64,000 nucleotides of DNA from Tillus elongatus (taxonomy: Eukaryota; Arthropoda; Insecta; Coleoptera; Cleridae). Below are positions 11,271 to 25,640 of the stretch, one piece after another (the first letter of the stretch is position 1; the number at the start of each line of letters is the position of its first letter). A program made the position numbers and the translations under genes. The notes beneath the pieces were generated by a model. It did not search any database. It was not told the origin of the DNA and saw only the letters and a list, made by a program, of their open reading frames with translations. The stretch covers positions 11,255,795 through 11,319,794 of the forward strand of contig OZ023265.1 in the NCBI GenBank assembly GCA_964006375.1, read 5' to 3'.

Positions 11271-11309
11271 TAAAAATGTTAATACTAACTTTATTTTATT
11301 CCTACAAAA

Positions 11310-11840
11310 AAAAATTGGTGTTGCTGAATAAAGAATTGGATAAGCTTTAAGAAGATGTTTCAACGAGATTCCCACTGTCCCTACCCACTGTCAAGGGAAC
11401 GGGCTTGGAAAAAACTACCCACCATCCAATTTCTAAATTTTGAAAGGATAGCTACCCCTTGAAGAGGTATAACGATATGGGTGAGATTTTTATATAAAAA
11501 AGTTAGTCTTTGGGTAAATTTGCAGACAACCTCCGGAGCGCTTTTTTGAAAAACTTTTTCAGAGACAAGCTTAGGGAACCTCCCTCCCTCCCTCTCTCTG
11601 AATGCACAAGTAACAAGACAAATTTCTTGTTCACACCCCCCTAAGGGAGTTATAACCAGGAGCAAATAGTGGTGCTGCGCGGGGTAGGTAGTAAAAAGGA
11701 AATAAGAGAAGAAAATGCGAAGAAAACACTTAAAGTCTCCTTTTTCATATTTTGAAGTTATACCCCCCTTACACCCTGCCTACCCTGCACAGCACCCCTA
11801 TTCGCTCCTGGTTCCGTAACTCCCTTGGGGGTGTGAACAA
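11310..11840. repeat. Dispersed repeat shared with 34430-35420
   Basis: Shares ordered blocks with the later region: GCTGAATAAAGAATTGGATA, CCCACCATCCAATTT, a CTTGAAGAGG block, and a late block reading towards ...CACCCCTATTCGCTCCTGG. It is diverged, non-coding and of unknown class. It contains an internal pair of inverted segments (around 11640 and 11830) built on AACTCCCTT...GGGGTGTGAACAAG. Confidence 0.65.
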
Positions 11841-12085
11841 GAAATGTGTCTTGTAGTTTTTATTTTGTTTTGTTTTTGGATACGGGAAGGCAATGCATGC
11901 ATCATGCATGTCTCATTCACGACACCGTAGTGCGTGGGATTTCGAGGTACTGTGAGACTGTACTCACTAAAACCCCCTCCCTAGGAGTACCGGACCTTAG
12001 TCCCTACTCCCTACCTCCGTCGGAAAGATTTCACATAGTCACGATTGGGTTTGAATGTTTCCATTCTGTTTTTGCCGCGGTGGCG

Positions 12086-13330
12086 TTAGCGGGTAAGTAT
12101 AAGATTTGGACGCTTATGCCTATGTGAAAGTTGCTCATCGTAGTCGGTGGCACTACGGAGAAGAGCATTTAGGTGAAAAGCGGCTCTTGCGAACTGAGTT
12201 GTGGATAGTTGAGTTATGAACTCAAGTATCGAAGGCATTTCCAGATCAGAGTGAATCTGACTGTTTCGGACAAACCATGGCGCTCCGGTAACCATTCTCA
12301 GAATTTTATTCTGAATGATTTGAAGGGTCTTAGTATGTGTTGCGGCCGCGGTGGCACATGCAGAGGATGCATAGGTCAAGGTTGGCCGGATTATGACTTT
12401 GTACATGAGAAATTTATTGTAGATGGACAATTTGGCATTTCTATTTAGAAGTGGGAACAGCTTCGAAATGAACATCGAGAGCATGTTGGACATGGGGGCG
12501 CCATGTTAAGCGTTTGTCGAGGTAAACCCCGAGGTATTTGGCGGAATCTTGCCAGGGAATTAGATGGTTGTTTAATTATACGTGTTCGTGAGGTGTGTGT
12601 CTCCTTTGGGAAAATAGGACTGCTGAACATTTATGGGGGTTGATGGCTAGACAAGATTTACTCTTACCAGCCTTGCAGCTCGTCTACGGCGGTCTGAAGT
12701 CGCTCGGTTATTATCCTCGGCTGGGTGGAGCTGCTGAGGATGGTAGTATCGTCTGCGTACAGTGCGTATATCACGTTTAGGGGCGGTGTCGATATATCTG
12801 CGACAAATATATTGTGCAGCAGAGATAACAGAACCCTGCGGAAGACCAGCCGTGGCTAAGTACGTTCTACATTTGGTTCCCAGATGTTTGACCTGGAACT
12901 TCCTCTGTTGCAGGTATGACCTGATTAGCAGAATCAGAGGGAGAGTATAATTGAATGATAGAAGTTTGTTTAGGAGGCCCGCATGCCAAACCGTGTCGAA
13001 GGCTTGAGCAATGTAGAGAAATATTGCACCAGTTGACTTGTTTTTATTAAATCCCTGGGTGATGTTTTCCACCACACTTAAGACTTGGTCTGTGGTGGAG
13101 TGCTGGTGTCTGAAATTGCTCGTCTGGGAGCATATGATTCTCAGAGGGAATGAAGCTAGCCTTTTCTGAATCAGCTTTTCGGGGATTTTGCCGATGACTG
13201 GTAGTAGGCTAATTGGCCTGTAGTTCTGAGGGAACAGCGGATCTTTACTGGGTTTTGGAATGTTGATCATGTCGGCAAGTTTCCCCATAGAAGGAAAATG
13301 TTGAAATCGCAGCATGGCATTCATAATCGT
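12086..13330 (-). pseudogene. Jockey-like LINE, degraded RT and C-terminal part
   Basis: The minus strand encodes an RT with FPQNYRPISLLPVIGK, AQAFDTVWHAGLLNKL and GLPQGSVIS (within 13324-12647). After frameshifts it continues with PLLNRNAKLSIYNKFL, IIRPTLTYASSACATAA and ILRMVTGAPWFVRN (12493-12086). This is the typical thumb and C-terminal region of Jockey-clade elements. The catalytic FADD/YADD box is destroyed by frameshifts near 12750. No A tail or target duplication was identified. It is a dead element. Confidence 0.85.
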
Positions 13331-14334
13331 AGAAATACCAAGGCTTTGCGGGGGAGGTTTCTCAAGGCTACGTTGGAGATTCTGTCTTGTGGTTTATGCA
13401 ACGAGGGTGGTTGTATGCATTATGCGAGAGGGGAAAGAAAATCCATATAACGAAGAATGGCGTCCGTGAATACATGAATATATAATAAACCGTCCAAACA
13501 GGTACGCGTACTAGCGGCGTACTAAAAGCGAAGTGATAAATTGCAAGTACAGACCAATAATAGTCTATGTGTCTACAATATTCCAGGGATTCCCTATGTC
13601 ACATGAAGTGTTTAGGAGGGGAAGGGGTGCCACGGAACAGAACCGTACTGGGAAATTTTATAAAATGTATGTAATGTGTAAAAAACTTTAAATGTAAATA
13701 ACTCGGCAAAGGCAAGAGAACAAAAGTTAAAAACAATGTCATAGTACATGAAAGATACCAAGCTTTATCTATCAACAGTCGTTTTATCCAAAACTGTTCG
13801 GGAGGTGATCTGCAAATTCACTTGTTTTTGAATGTTCCTTAATAATGGCCACTTTAAATTTTATTGAATTTATGCGTTACTTTATAGACACAGTGTGAAA
13901 ACGTTTGTTACTCTTAAGTTATTGTATACGCATATAATCTTATAAAACGTATAAAACTTAAGAAACGTGATATCATCACCCAGATATCTATATTATATGC
14001 CGATTATAACATAATATCTTATATAAAGTAATCCTACCACGCGGTTCAAATACCATTTCATTTCCCTATCCGTAAGGTCGTGAATTCAGCGAGTTCATTA
14101 CCCACAGAAAGTAAGCAAAAGCAACTAGCCAATGAGTCTTTATGTGCTTGTATGTATGTAGGCCGGTCAGTGGTATGCCAGTAACCATCATACCATATTT
14201 TATGTCCACAAGGTTCTCCTAGAATCACTATTCGTACATATATCGCCGTTGTTTCAAAGAAATACTCTGTTAAGAAACACTGTTGTCAAGTCTTATTAAC
14301 TATAGACAGATTTCTTGCTACTTACCTATAGAAT
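13331..14334. other. Unassigned interval with a short shared block
   Basis: Mostly unrecognised AT-rich DNA. A block of about 65 bp at 13832-13900, around TTATTGAATTTATGCG, recurs at 34595-34660 and so belongs to a dispersed repeat. Confidence 0.4.
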
Positions 14335-14436
14335 ATATACAGGGCCTTCATTAATTCCCGAACCCCACGTGACCGCTTAAGTTAGGCAACCCGGCATACA
14401 CGGTTGTACAACCTGAATTAATGAAATCCCTATAAG
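14335..14436. repeat. Short MITE-like element with roughly 20-bp terminal inverted repeats
   Basis: Starts TATACAGGGCCTTCATTAATTC and ends with the approximate complement GAATTAATGAAATCCCTATA. It is about 100 bp with no coding content. A half copy in opposite orientation lies at 15117-15157 (GTCACGTGGGGTTGGGGAAT). The TATACAGGG start resembles mariner-type non-autonomous elements, but the class is inferred. Confidence 0.65.
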
Positions 14437-15116
14437 GTGCCAGTGTTGTCTCATATTTCCTTTGGGGTTTTATAAAAAATATATAAAAATTATAATAAGT
14501 TGAAACAGTAAATGTCTTAAATGTATTTATTATTTAGTATTTTAACAGCAAGTCTGTTCATGTATAGTTTACTGTTATTGATTGTTAAAAAATAAATTAA
14601 AAACAATAAAATATTACTTTTATTTTGTATAGATATCAAAATTTTGTATGTACGTAAACAAATTGAGGTCCGATTATTTAAACTTCTAATTTACGGTTTT
14701 GGGAATGTGTATTCTGTAACATGTAACAAATATGTACCTATTTGGGCAAATTACCGACGAACAGATTTGATAGGGCTTCGTTCTATGCGATGTTGAATAT
14801 CGTCAACAGAACCTTAACATACCTACACTTTTAACTTACGTAAAAACGGAATGAAAATGTTTTGATAAAAATTGTTTATTTTTATTGTCCAACAGCTAGA
14901 AAATTATTTGAAGAAGGTAAACACTGGTCGAACTTGGAAAATGCACAATATACATACAAAATAACCGTCAAAAGGAATTGAGCGCCAATGGACTGAACTG
15001 TCAATTGTCAATTGATTATTGATTTAGTAACCTTAGGGTCCCTAGTCTAGTGGTTTTTTTTGTTACTTTTTGGACTGCCAAATTATAAAATCATATTCCA
15101 CTAATAGAGAGACAAA
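14437..15116. other. Unassigned AT-rich interval
   Basis: Nothing recognised. It lies between the short TIR element and its inverted half copy, so it could be the interior of a larger TIR element of about 820 bp. Confidence 0.3.
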
Positions 15117-15165
15117 ATCCGGTCACGTGGGGTTGGGGAATTAATGAAAGCCTGTACATACATAC

Positions 15166-15307
<142 letters not shown>

Positions 15308-15460
15308 GTGCCCCATAGTTAATTGGACATTAGCTAAGTGGTAATAGCTGGGACAAAAATACAGCGATTGGGTTCAGCACGCCTTAGTAAGATGTTACTA
15401 GTTTTCATTTTACAGGGTGTTTAAATAATTTTTCTCCAAACTATTTTTCAAATATCTTGA

Positions 15461-15600
15461 AGACGCCTGCTAAGCGAGAGGTCCCGGGTTCGATTCCTGG
15501 GCGAGCCAAGTTGACTTTGTCTGGAAAATTAATAAAAATAGTGAATGATGAGAAATGAATGTGCTAATGGCCTGAGATGCCGCAACCAATAATATTATTT
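15461..15600 (+). repeat. tRNA-3'-half-derived sequence (truncated SINE or tRNA pseudogene)
   Basis: Contains a T-arm and B box GGTTCGATTCC at 15487-15497, framed by GGTCCC and a GGGCGAGCCA acceptor-like end. No D arm or A box lies upstream, so it is not a functional tRNA gene. The following 90 bp are non-coding. It is probably a 5'-truncated SINE of a different family from the other four. Confidence 0.5.
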
Positions 15601-15742
15601 AAAAAAAAATATCTTGAAAGTTGTTCAACATATGAAATGTGGCATGATGTTATTAGGCATCATGCGTAATACGATGACGGTATCAATTTCACCACTGCCA
15701 CTTGGTGGCGCAACCGACAGCAACACTGGTTCGTTAACACGG

Positions 15743-15930
15743 ACTTTTTTTTTTCAACAACACACCACGAGGGCTTGCAGCCTAAATACTATCGTACCGT
15801 GGGTGTCGACAAGGAGGAAAGAGGCAACTTGTTAATTCTGGACTTGAAGGTTTGGAGGTTCGGAGGATAAGGGAAAACATGCGCCGGCAAGGAATTCCAC
15901 AACTTGGAAGTCCTCGGGACAAAACGTGAC
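15743..15930 (-). pseudogene. 3' fragment of LINE family 2
   Basis: The minus strand gives the family's C terminus (FVPRTSKLWNSLPAHVF ... INKLPLSSLSTPTVR), its 3' UTR with CCTCGTGGTGTGTTGTTG, and an A tail seen as a T run at about 15747-15757. The same end is seen at 36645, 57838 and 59565. It is severely 5' truncated. Confidence 0.85.
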
Positions 15931-16169
15931 ATTTTTTGGGACGTGGAGGACGCTTCAGATTGCTCTTTAGTCCCTAGATCATAGTGATAGGACCATGTTT
16001 CCTTTATAGTTACAAAGTTACTTGGAAAGTTTAGAGCAATGTGCTTCAAAAGGGTGGCACATTTGCTTCGACATTGTCAAGCAAACGCGCATCTGATCAG
16101 CGTTTAAGCATTTTGGAATGCTTTTTGCCGATACCTTTCTCATTTCCAAGTATGTGTTGTTTTGTTGCT

Positions 16170-16455
16170 TTAACTTCGGGCTATTTCCGCGACTATGGCC
16201 AATCACCGACGCCAGGGAGCAGTTTCACCTCACTATCCTGGAATTTTTGCCGAACCCCTGCTTATTTGTAAGGAGGGTAGGGATCTTTAACGTGCCCAAC
16301 ATCGCATGGATACGGGACACGGGAATGTGCCGACATTCAACTTGTTCCAAATACAATGCGAGAACCTCGGTTAATGTTATTGCTACAGTTTGTACTGAAA
16401 AAGTGAAAGGAGGAATCCTGGGATCGAACCCGGTACCCTTAGGTTCAGAGGTCAT
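16170..16455 (-). mobile_element. tRNA-derived SINE, copy b
   Basis: Minus-strand B box GGTTCGATC (complement at 16422-16430). The body carries CGATGTTGGGCACGTTAAAG and the tail GGCCATAGTCGCGG. It matches copy a along its length, though the A-box end is partly lost beside a repeat R copy. Confidence 0.8.
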
Positions 16456-16519
16456 TTCTAAGAAATCTAAATTTTGGTTTATAGTTTACTTTTTATATCG
16501 TAAACCTACCTACCAAATT

Positions 16520-17597
<1,078 letters not shown>

Positions 17598-17692
<95 letters not shown>

Positions 17693-17713
17693 TATACATA
17701 CATACATACATAT
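17598..17713. repeat. (TA)n microsatellite
   Basis: About 115 bp of TA, becoming TACATA-like at the right end, between the minisatellite element and a repeat R module. Confidence 0.95.
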
Positions 17714-17840
17714 AAAAATTGAAATTGACCCCGGATATGGGTTCTAGGGGACTTAGTTCGCGCTTATTTGCAAAAATTGTTTCAAAATTCAAAAGTCGGG
17801 ATCTCCCCATTAATGAATTTTTTCTACGAAAATTCACTGA
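17714..17840 (-). repeat. Repeat R fragment (GACCCCGG module)
   Basis: Contains GACCCCGGATATGGGTTCTA and TTCGCGCTTATTTG, then AATTCACT-type sequence. This is the module on the far side of the TA tract in repeat R. Confidence 0.8.
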
Positions 17841-18919
17841 TATGCAGAATTCAATCTTTATTTCCATTTACTCAATTTCGTTTCGTTTCGTTGACCTATC
17901 CTGAGTTGTCGTTATACAACGATTTTTGCAATATGTTACGACAATGACGGCTTTGTGATTTGACATAGATATATCTTCCCTTCTCTGGGTACAGTGTTGC
18001 CATACAAAAAAGGAAAACATATTGAATGCCGTTTTTCTTTTCTGTGAGGAAAATCAAAATAGCTAAATATAAAACGGATTCGCCATATAAGGCCAACAAC
18101 AATTAATAACTCAAAACAGGTAATTTTTACTTACTAAGAAACCTGTTTAGTCATTTCTGTTGACCCATATTTAGGTTGCTACTGTTTGCCCTTTAACATT
18201 TTTAATTCAGACTAAAAGTTTCCAAAAAAAATTCAATTGGTCTACGTTCATCACCGTTGACTTTCTAAGACGTCACATTGTATACGTATAACGACGTTTT
18301 CCTAATTTTTGATGGATTTATTTACGACTATTTGGCAACACTGTGAGCCATATTATACTTCAAACGTCTGACAGAAGATTTATTTTCTCCTCATGGGACT
18401 CGTACTTACAAGAACTAGATGCAATACCTGCACACGAGCCATAAAATAGCAAATAGCAAACAAATACCTCGGAGTGATATGCGTATAGGAAATGCTGGAG
18501 GTTCTTTCTCTCAGCGCTATAACAGTGGCTCCTAGTGGGTCTCGACAATAGAGAATACGGAATAGAAGTCAGTGGATGCCGCGACAAAAGGCGTCATTAT
18601 GCACGTGAAGTGCATATTAAACACCACTTATCTTTTATTCTGTGGCCGTGGAGGTCCCGCATAGACACAATCATGATTCGTCCTCGACATACTCGGCTTG
18701 TTCGCATGGTGAAACCGGTATTAATGTGGTAATCGGACGTCAGTCTTTGACTGTATCGACATCTATATGTCGTTTATTGTATTACTGTTATGCACCATAC
18801 CTGCTATTAGCACATCTACTCAGAAACTTGAATAAGATGCTCATAAATATGTGTCAAATTAATCCCCTCTTTTCTATGTTTTTGTGCTGGTTTCTGTATA
18901 GAAAAAGGCAAGGGCAAAC
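17841..18919. other. Unassigned interval
   Basis: No gene, RNA or known repeat recognised. Open frames at 18360-18587 and 18535-18938 overlap on opposite strands and have no family features. Confidence 0.3.
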
Positions 18920-19017
18920 TAAAGATATCGATTTTTGAATTTTGAAAAAAAAATTGCAAATGAGCGCGAACTAGGACCCCGAGAACCCATATCCGGGGTC
19001 AGTTCCAATTTTTATAT

Positions 19018-19050
<33 letters not shown>
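18920..19050 (+). repeat. Repeat R fragment with short TA tract
   Basis: Contains GAGCGCGAACTAGGACCCCG and CATATCCGGGGTCAGT, followed by a 30-bp TA run at 19021-19050. It directly precedes the second minisatellite element. Confidence 0.8.
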
Positions 19051-21311
<2,261 letters not shown>

Positions 21312-22530
21312 AGAGATTTTAATCACCTGGATATACAGATCGTCCAAAAGTAATGATACGTGGTAACTTACCTCAATCGAAAAGTAAAGTGGCGACCTAG
21401 CTTAAAAAACTTATTCTGTATCTATATTTATTATGAATCCGTTTCACAAGGTGGTGGCCTACAAAGGTCGGTAAATTTACACGGGATGCAAACTCGGGGA
21501 AAATGTGTTTTTAAGGTAGTAGAGTGTATATAAAAGTCTGTGGTTGATGGATAACCTTCCAGTGCCATCCCTTATGCGAACATGCAGACACAATGCAGTT
21601 GAGTACATAACATTCTGCCAAGGAGTCCTTTTATTGGTTATGTGAAAAAATCCTTAACTCAATTTAACATGACAATTGACCGTTCAGTCGATTTGAAATT
21701 TTGAAGGAATGAGGAACGAGATTTTAATTAACATTTTGTAATTAAAAAAGACACTTCGATAATGGAATATCAGATGAATCATTTCTTCATCATTATTACT
21801 TGTATGGCTTGGATAAGTTCGTTAGCCAAGAGAAAATTCCTATCTCTGAAAATTAAACAACTATGGTAGCCAAATGCTGGTTTCTGTCATAAAGAGTATC
21901 CTTTGTACCAAAATTCAGATCTCTAGCTTAAAAGACAGATAAATTACAAGCCTCTGATTAAAACAGAGTTGAAACGTCAAAATTGATAATTCTGGTAGTC
22001 GTACATTAGTACGCATTAGCGCTTTATGAATTACAAATACGAATCTCAATTACTAACAAGCTCCTACATCTGTGTCACAGCCGTCATTTTCCTTCATTTC
22101 GTTAAAATATGAGGAAAAAATCAATTTTAAACAAAAATTGTATGGTGGAAATAATTAAGACGTTATAAAATTAATATACTAGAGTATATACACCTGTTAG
22201 TACATAAATCTGTCATCTCGAGAATGGCCGAGAGGTAGAGGAAGCAGTGTGATTTAATAATGGACTCCTATAACACGCGTTATAATCTTAGTGACTTCAC
22301 TTTTTTTAGTCTTTTTCATTTTACCGTTATCTGATCAGATTGTGTAATTCAGATGAGTTTTTAGCGAGTTTTTGTATGACAAATTCAATTAGGACAAGAT
22401 GAAAACTTTTAAGACTCAATTCAAGTTGCACTAATTTAGTGAAACCGTTCCATACTTTATACAGCCGTGGACTTTTCCCGTGGCTTCACAAGTGCTTGTT
22501 CTTTTCTGCAACCGATTTCAGTTTTTACTT
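21312..22530. other. Interval with a diverged repeat R piece
   Basis: At 21800-22140 the order of short blocks (GGCTTGGATAAGTTCGTTAG; AGTTGAAACGTCAAAATT; TTCCTTCATTT) follows repeat R at low similarity. The rest is unrecognised. TGGCCGAGAGG at 22226 looks like a polymerase III A box, but no B box follows. Confidence 0.4.
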
Positions 22531-22821
22531 AAGGCAGCAAGTGCGTTATAGTAACGAATTTTCATTAAAGTTTCAAATTTGAATAGCTCAATTTGCTATT
22601 AACTTAACATTCGTTGGCCAGGAACCAGTTTTTTCGGGAACATTTTAAGTTTATTTTCGGAAAAATTTTATACGTTTTCAAAGAATAAAGTCATTTTGAT
22701 GATATATGGTACATTGTTTCTACTATCTAGGTTATACTGGTAACCAAATTTCATGCCTTCTTTCTTAAAAAAAAAGACAATCGTTATTAAAAACATTTTA
22801 ATGAAAATTCACTACCATCAC
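22531..22821 (+). repeat. TIR unit of repeat R, left part, interrupted by a LINE
   Basis: Starts GCAGCAAGTGCGTTATAG and follows the 21010-21311 unit to ATTCACTACCATCAC. Its missing right end (ATCACGCAATTGCTGTGTCC) lies at 31664-31683, beyond the inserted LINE. ATCAC is duplicated at both edges (22817-22821, 31664-31668). Confidence 0.85.
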
Positions 22822-23859
22822 AAAAGGTTTTTTCAAGGGTGCCTACTCTTCCGAACGAGTAGTAAGAGATGGAGTCCCACAAGGCTCCATATTGGGTCCA
22901 ATATTATTTGTCATCTATATAAACGACCTAATGCTTAATACTAATTCAACAAAAGGGTGTCTGTTTGCAGATAATACCACTTTTATAAATAGAGCCCATT
23001 CAGAAGTCTTAAGTAAAAATCAGGTCCGCTAAAGTTCTAGGTGAAGCAGAAGATTGGTTTCAAAGCAATAACCTAAAACTAAATAAAGAGAAGACCAATG
23101 TCTTACATTTTTCATTAAAAAGACATGCATCTGATAACGTAGTCAAGTTTCTGGGACTCTTCGTGGACAGTGGCCTGAAATGGACAATCCACGTTGAAAG
23201 ACTTTGCAAAAAATTGTCTAGTGTAGTATACAGCGTTCGTTATTTGAGAAAGCACGGTACTTACCTTGCAGTTCGAACTGCTTATTTTGCGAACTTTCAC
23301 TCGTTGATGTACTATGGACTTTTGGTGTGGGGAGGTTCCGCCAATATTGAGTTGGTTCTAAAGCAACAGAAGGCAGCAATTAGAGCTCTGTGCAGTGTAT
23401 CCCCAGGCGAGAGCTGTAGAATACTTTTTTTACAAGAAGGAATACTTACCGTTGTCAGTGCTTACATTCTTCACTGTGTGGTTTGTGTCCATGACAACAA
23501 AGATCAGTTTGTGAGGAACAGAGATTTTCACACTTATAACACCCGATGTAAAGACTATTTAAGCTTTCGACTTACTTCCTCACAGAGAAATAAGATATAC
23601 ATTGGTATGAAGTCATATAACAAGTTGCCAAACAATTTCAAAGACATAAATAGCACCAAGGGTTTTAAGATGCAGGTCAAGAGATTACTCCTTTCAAGAA
23701 TTTATTATACCGTTGAGGAATGAGTGGTGGAAGTGTGACCGGTTAGCCTGATGTTCAAATTTTAGAGTAACGTTATATCTTGTTTTTTTGTTTGTTGTTT
23801 CATTGTTTCTTTGACCCTATGTATCACTGCGTTTTTCAATTTTGTCTCTTGTATACTTA
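22822..23859 (+). pseudogene. LINE family 3, 5'-truncated RT and C-terminal region
   Basis: The frame opens at the insertion edge. It gives VPQGSILGPILFVIYINDL and then LFADNT, where the catalytic FADD would be, so the second aspartate is lost. A stop follows near 23029. From about 23140 another frame is open to 23723: FLGLFVD, LMYYGLLVWGGSANIE, LKQQKAAIRAL and ...SYNKLPNNFKDI, the thumb and C-terminal region of Jockey/CR1-group LINEs. The 3' UTR is split at 23859 by the errantivirus and resumes at 31444. The element was already truncated on insertion and is inactive. Confidence 0.85.
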
Positions 23860-23863
23860 AGGG

Positions 23864-24272
23864 AATTATGTTAGTGGAACTTTTACCATTCGTATTATAA
23901 CGTTATCATATTATTTTGTCTTTAATCAATATACAACAAACACACTTAATTATAATATAATTATTAGTACGTGACAATTATAATAGAACTTTCACTATTT
24001 TATATTTTATCAAGTTATCAGTAAATTCTAGAATAGCTATTAGTACGTGCCGCGTGATATCGCGACACCAACCTTTCACCTATTTACTTAAACGATAATT
24101 GTATCTAAATTATTTATTGATTATTGTATTGTATTATATAAACTCAGATTTTGTAAAACAGGAGTCAGTCTTGTCCTCAATAAAGTTAGTGTAAAATAAC
24201 TTGTAGAGCTTGGCTCATTTCTTTATCAAATAAATTAATCTTTTAAAGGGGTAAACTACCCCTAATTTGATT
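23864..24272 (+). repeat. 5' LTR of errantivirus
   Basis: 409 bp, AATTATG...TTTGATT. It contains a TATA box (TATATAAA, about 24135-24142), a possible initiator in GGAGTCAGTC at 24161-24170, and a polyadenylation signal AATAAA at 24179-24184. It is identical by eye to 31031-31439. Confidence 0.97.
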
Positions 24273-24282
24273 GGCGCAGTCG
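24272..24282 (+). promoter_or_regulatory. Primer-binding site, tRNA-Ser type
   Basis: TGGCGCAGTCG is the complement of an insect tRNA-Ser 3' end (CGACTGCG plus CCA). Its first T is the last base of the LTR, so the site overlaps the LTR by one base. Confidence 0.88.
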
Positions 24283-24381
24283 AGTAGATTTCGAAAGGGT
24301 TGTTTGCGGATAAAACTCCCTTCTGTTTCAACAGTTTATTCGAAAGAAGAACCACTTCCCAGCATCCAACAGCAGCAAGTT

Positions 24382-24404
24382 ATGAAGACACAGTACATGT
24401 AAGT
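24382..24404 (+). promoter_or_regulatory. Leader ATG with overlapping 5' splice donor (env mRNA)
   Basis: An ATG at 24382 opens a six-codon leader frame whose stop TAA (24400-24402) lies within a consensus donor GTAAGT (24399-24404). In unspliced RNA this is a short upstream frame before gag. If the donor is used with the acceptor at 29281-29283, the same ATG would instead enter the env frame. Inference from sequence only. Confidence 0.6.
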
Positions 24405-24449
24405 CATTCATTCCTTTATTACTTTTCCTTATTTTGTGTATGCATATTT

Positions 24450-25640
24450 ATGACAGAATTCGAAGACATTATTAGTCAATTTAATAAACTTAAAATTAAC
24501 CAAGAAACCTTAAATAATATTTCAAAGGGTTTAAAAACTAATTCTCTTGACAAACTTAAAAAACCTAAAATGGCAACTCCACAATTTCAAGAATTCTACT
24601 TAAGAATGATCCCAGATTTTCACGGAAATTCCGCCGAACTAGCTGGTTTCCTGAAAAGCTGCGACCTCATAATGAACCAATTTTATAACCCCCAAGATAA
24701 CACTCTATACCTCAATCATTTTCTTTTGTCATATATTATAAGTAAATTGCATGGCCCAGCACAAATTATTGTTAACACGAAAAACTTTTCTAATTGGTAT
24801 GAACTACGTGCTACATTGGTCTCAAATTTTGCAGACATTAGAGACGAATCTAGTTTATTAGCAGATCTTTTACTTTTAAAACAAAATTATAATGAAAAAG
24901 CATTAGATTTTAGCAACAGATGTAGATGTGTTGAACAATTGTTAGTTTCAAATTTAATTTGTAGTGAATCGAATGAACAAATTCGATTAATTAAAATGAA
25001 AACATATTCAGACTTGACTCTTAAGGCATTTTTAGGAGGTTTAAAAAATCCGTTAGGTACAATAGTCAGATCACAAAACCCCAGTGATATAGAAACCGCA
25101 TTAAAATTCATTATCGAAGAAGAAAATTATGAATATAGAAATAATAACTTTCTTAATAAAAAACCGAATAAATTCGACGAAAAAAATAATTTTCACACTC
25201 AAAAACATCCATTTTTCCATAATAAAAACCCAAACAATTTCCCCCAAAATCATTCTAATTTTCATCAAAGAAATAATCCTTCACCAAACTTCTCTCAAAG
25301 ACCCAACTTCCAAAATAACAAAAATTTTTATAATAACAATCATTTTCAACCCCCAAACCAACAAAGAAATCAATTTTCATTTAATCGTCCTAACCCTCAT
25401 TACAATAATTTTTCAAATCGCTTTAATCCTATAAATAAAACACATTCTGGTAATTTTTCAAAAATGGACACAACCTCTGGTAGACATGCACAAATGCATA
25501 ATAGCCAACGTCCAAAATTCATCGTAGAAGAACTCCATAACCAAGAACTTTCCCAAGAGTCTGAAGAATTCCCTGAACCAAATTTTCCTCAAGAAAATGA
25601 AAATTTTCCCAAACCAGACCCGTCCCATCAGCAAACATAA
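24450..25640 (+). CDS. gag: gag of errantivirus
   Basis: ATG at 24450 (MTEFEDIISQFNKL) gives 396 residues. The frame is open 50 codons further upstream but without an ATG there. Residues 40-230 look like a retrotransposon capsid domain (FHGNSAELAGFL, LHGPAQIIV, LKAFLGGLKNPLG, IVRSQNP). The last third is rich in Asn, Phe, Pro and basic residues and has no CCHC zinc knuckle. That absence is common in insect errantivirus Gag. The product would form intracellular particles packaging the RNA. Pol starts in the -1 frame inside its end. The reading frame is intact. Confidence 0.9.
   Translation: MTEFEDIISQFNKLKINQETLNNISKGLKTNSLDKLKKPKMATPQFQEFYLRMIPDFHGNSAELAGFLKSCDLIMNQFYNPQDNTLYLNHFLLSYIISKLHGPAQIIVNTKNFSNWYELRATLVSNFADIRDESSLLADLLLLKQNYNEKALDFSNRCRCVEQLLVSNLICSESNEQIRLIKMKTYSDLTLKAFLGGLKNPLGTIVRSQNPSDIETALKFIIEEENYEYRNNNFLNKKPNKFDEKNNFHTQKHPFFHNKNPNNFPQNHSNFHQRNNPSPNFSQRPNFQNNKNFYNNNHFQPPNQQRNQFSFNRPNPHYNNFSNRFNPINKTHSGNFSKMDTTSGRHAQMHNSQRPKFIVEELHNQELSQESEEFPEPNFPQENENFPKPDPSHQQT
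25601..25607 (+). promoter_or_regulatory. Candidate -1 ribosomal frameshift heptamer
   Basis: AAATTTT fits X-XXY-YYZ in the gag frame (A AAT TTT). It sits directly after the last stop of the pol frame (TGA at 25598-25600) and 33 bases before the gag stop. It is therefore well placed to move ribosomes from gag into pol. Confidence 0.5.

Noticed and set aside
15461..15510. Possible functional tRNA gene (B box and acceptor-like end)
   Set aside because: There is no D arm, A box or 5' acceptor strand upstream. Only the 3' half is present.
22220..22245. Polymerase III A-box-like TGGCCGAGAGG
   Set aside because: No B box at a suitable distance and no tRNA-like folding.
24300..24449. Longer gag starting at 24300
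   Set aside because: That start is TTG. The first in-frame ATG is 24450, and the earlier stretch overlaps the leader and the splice donor.
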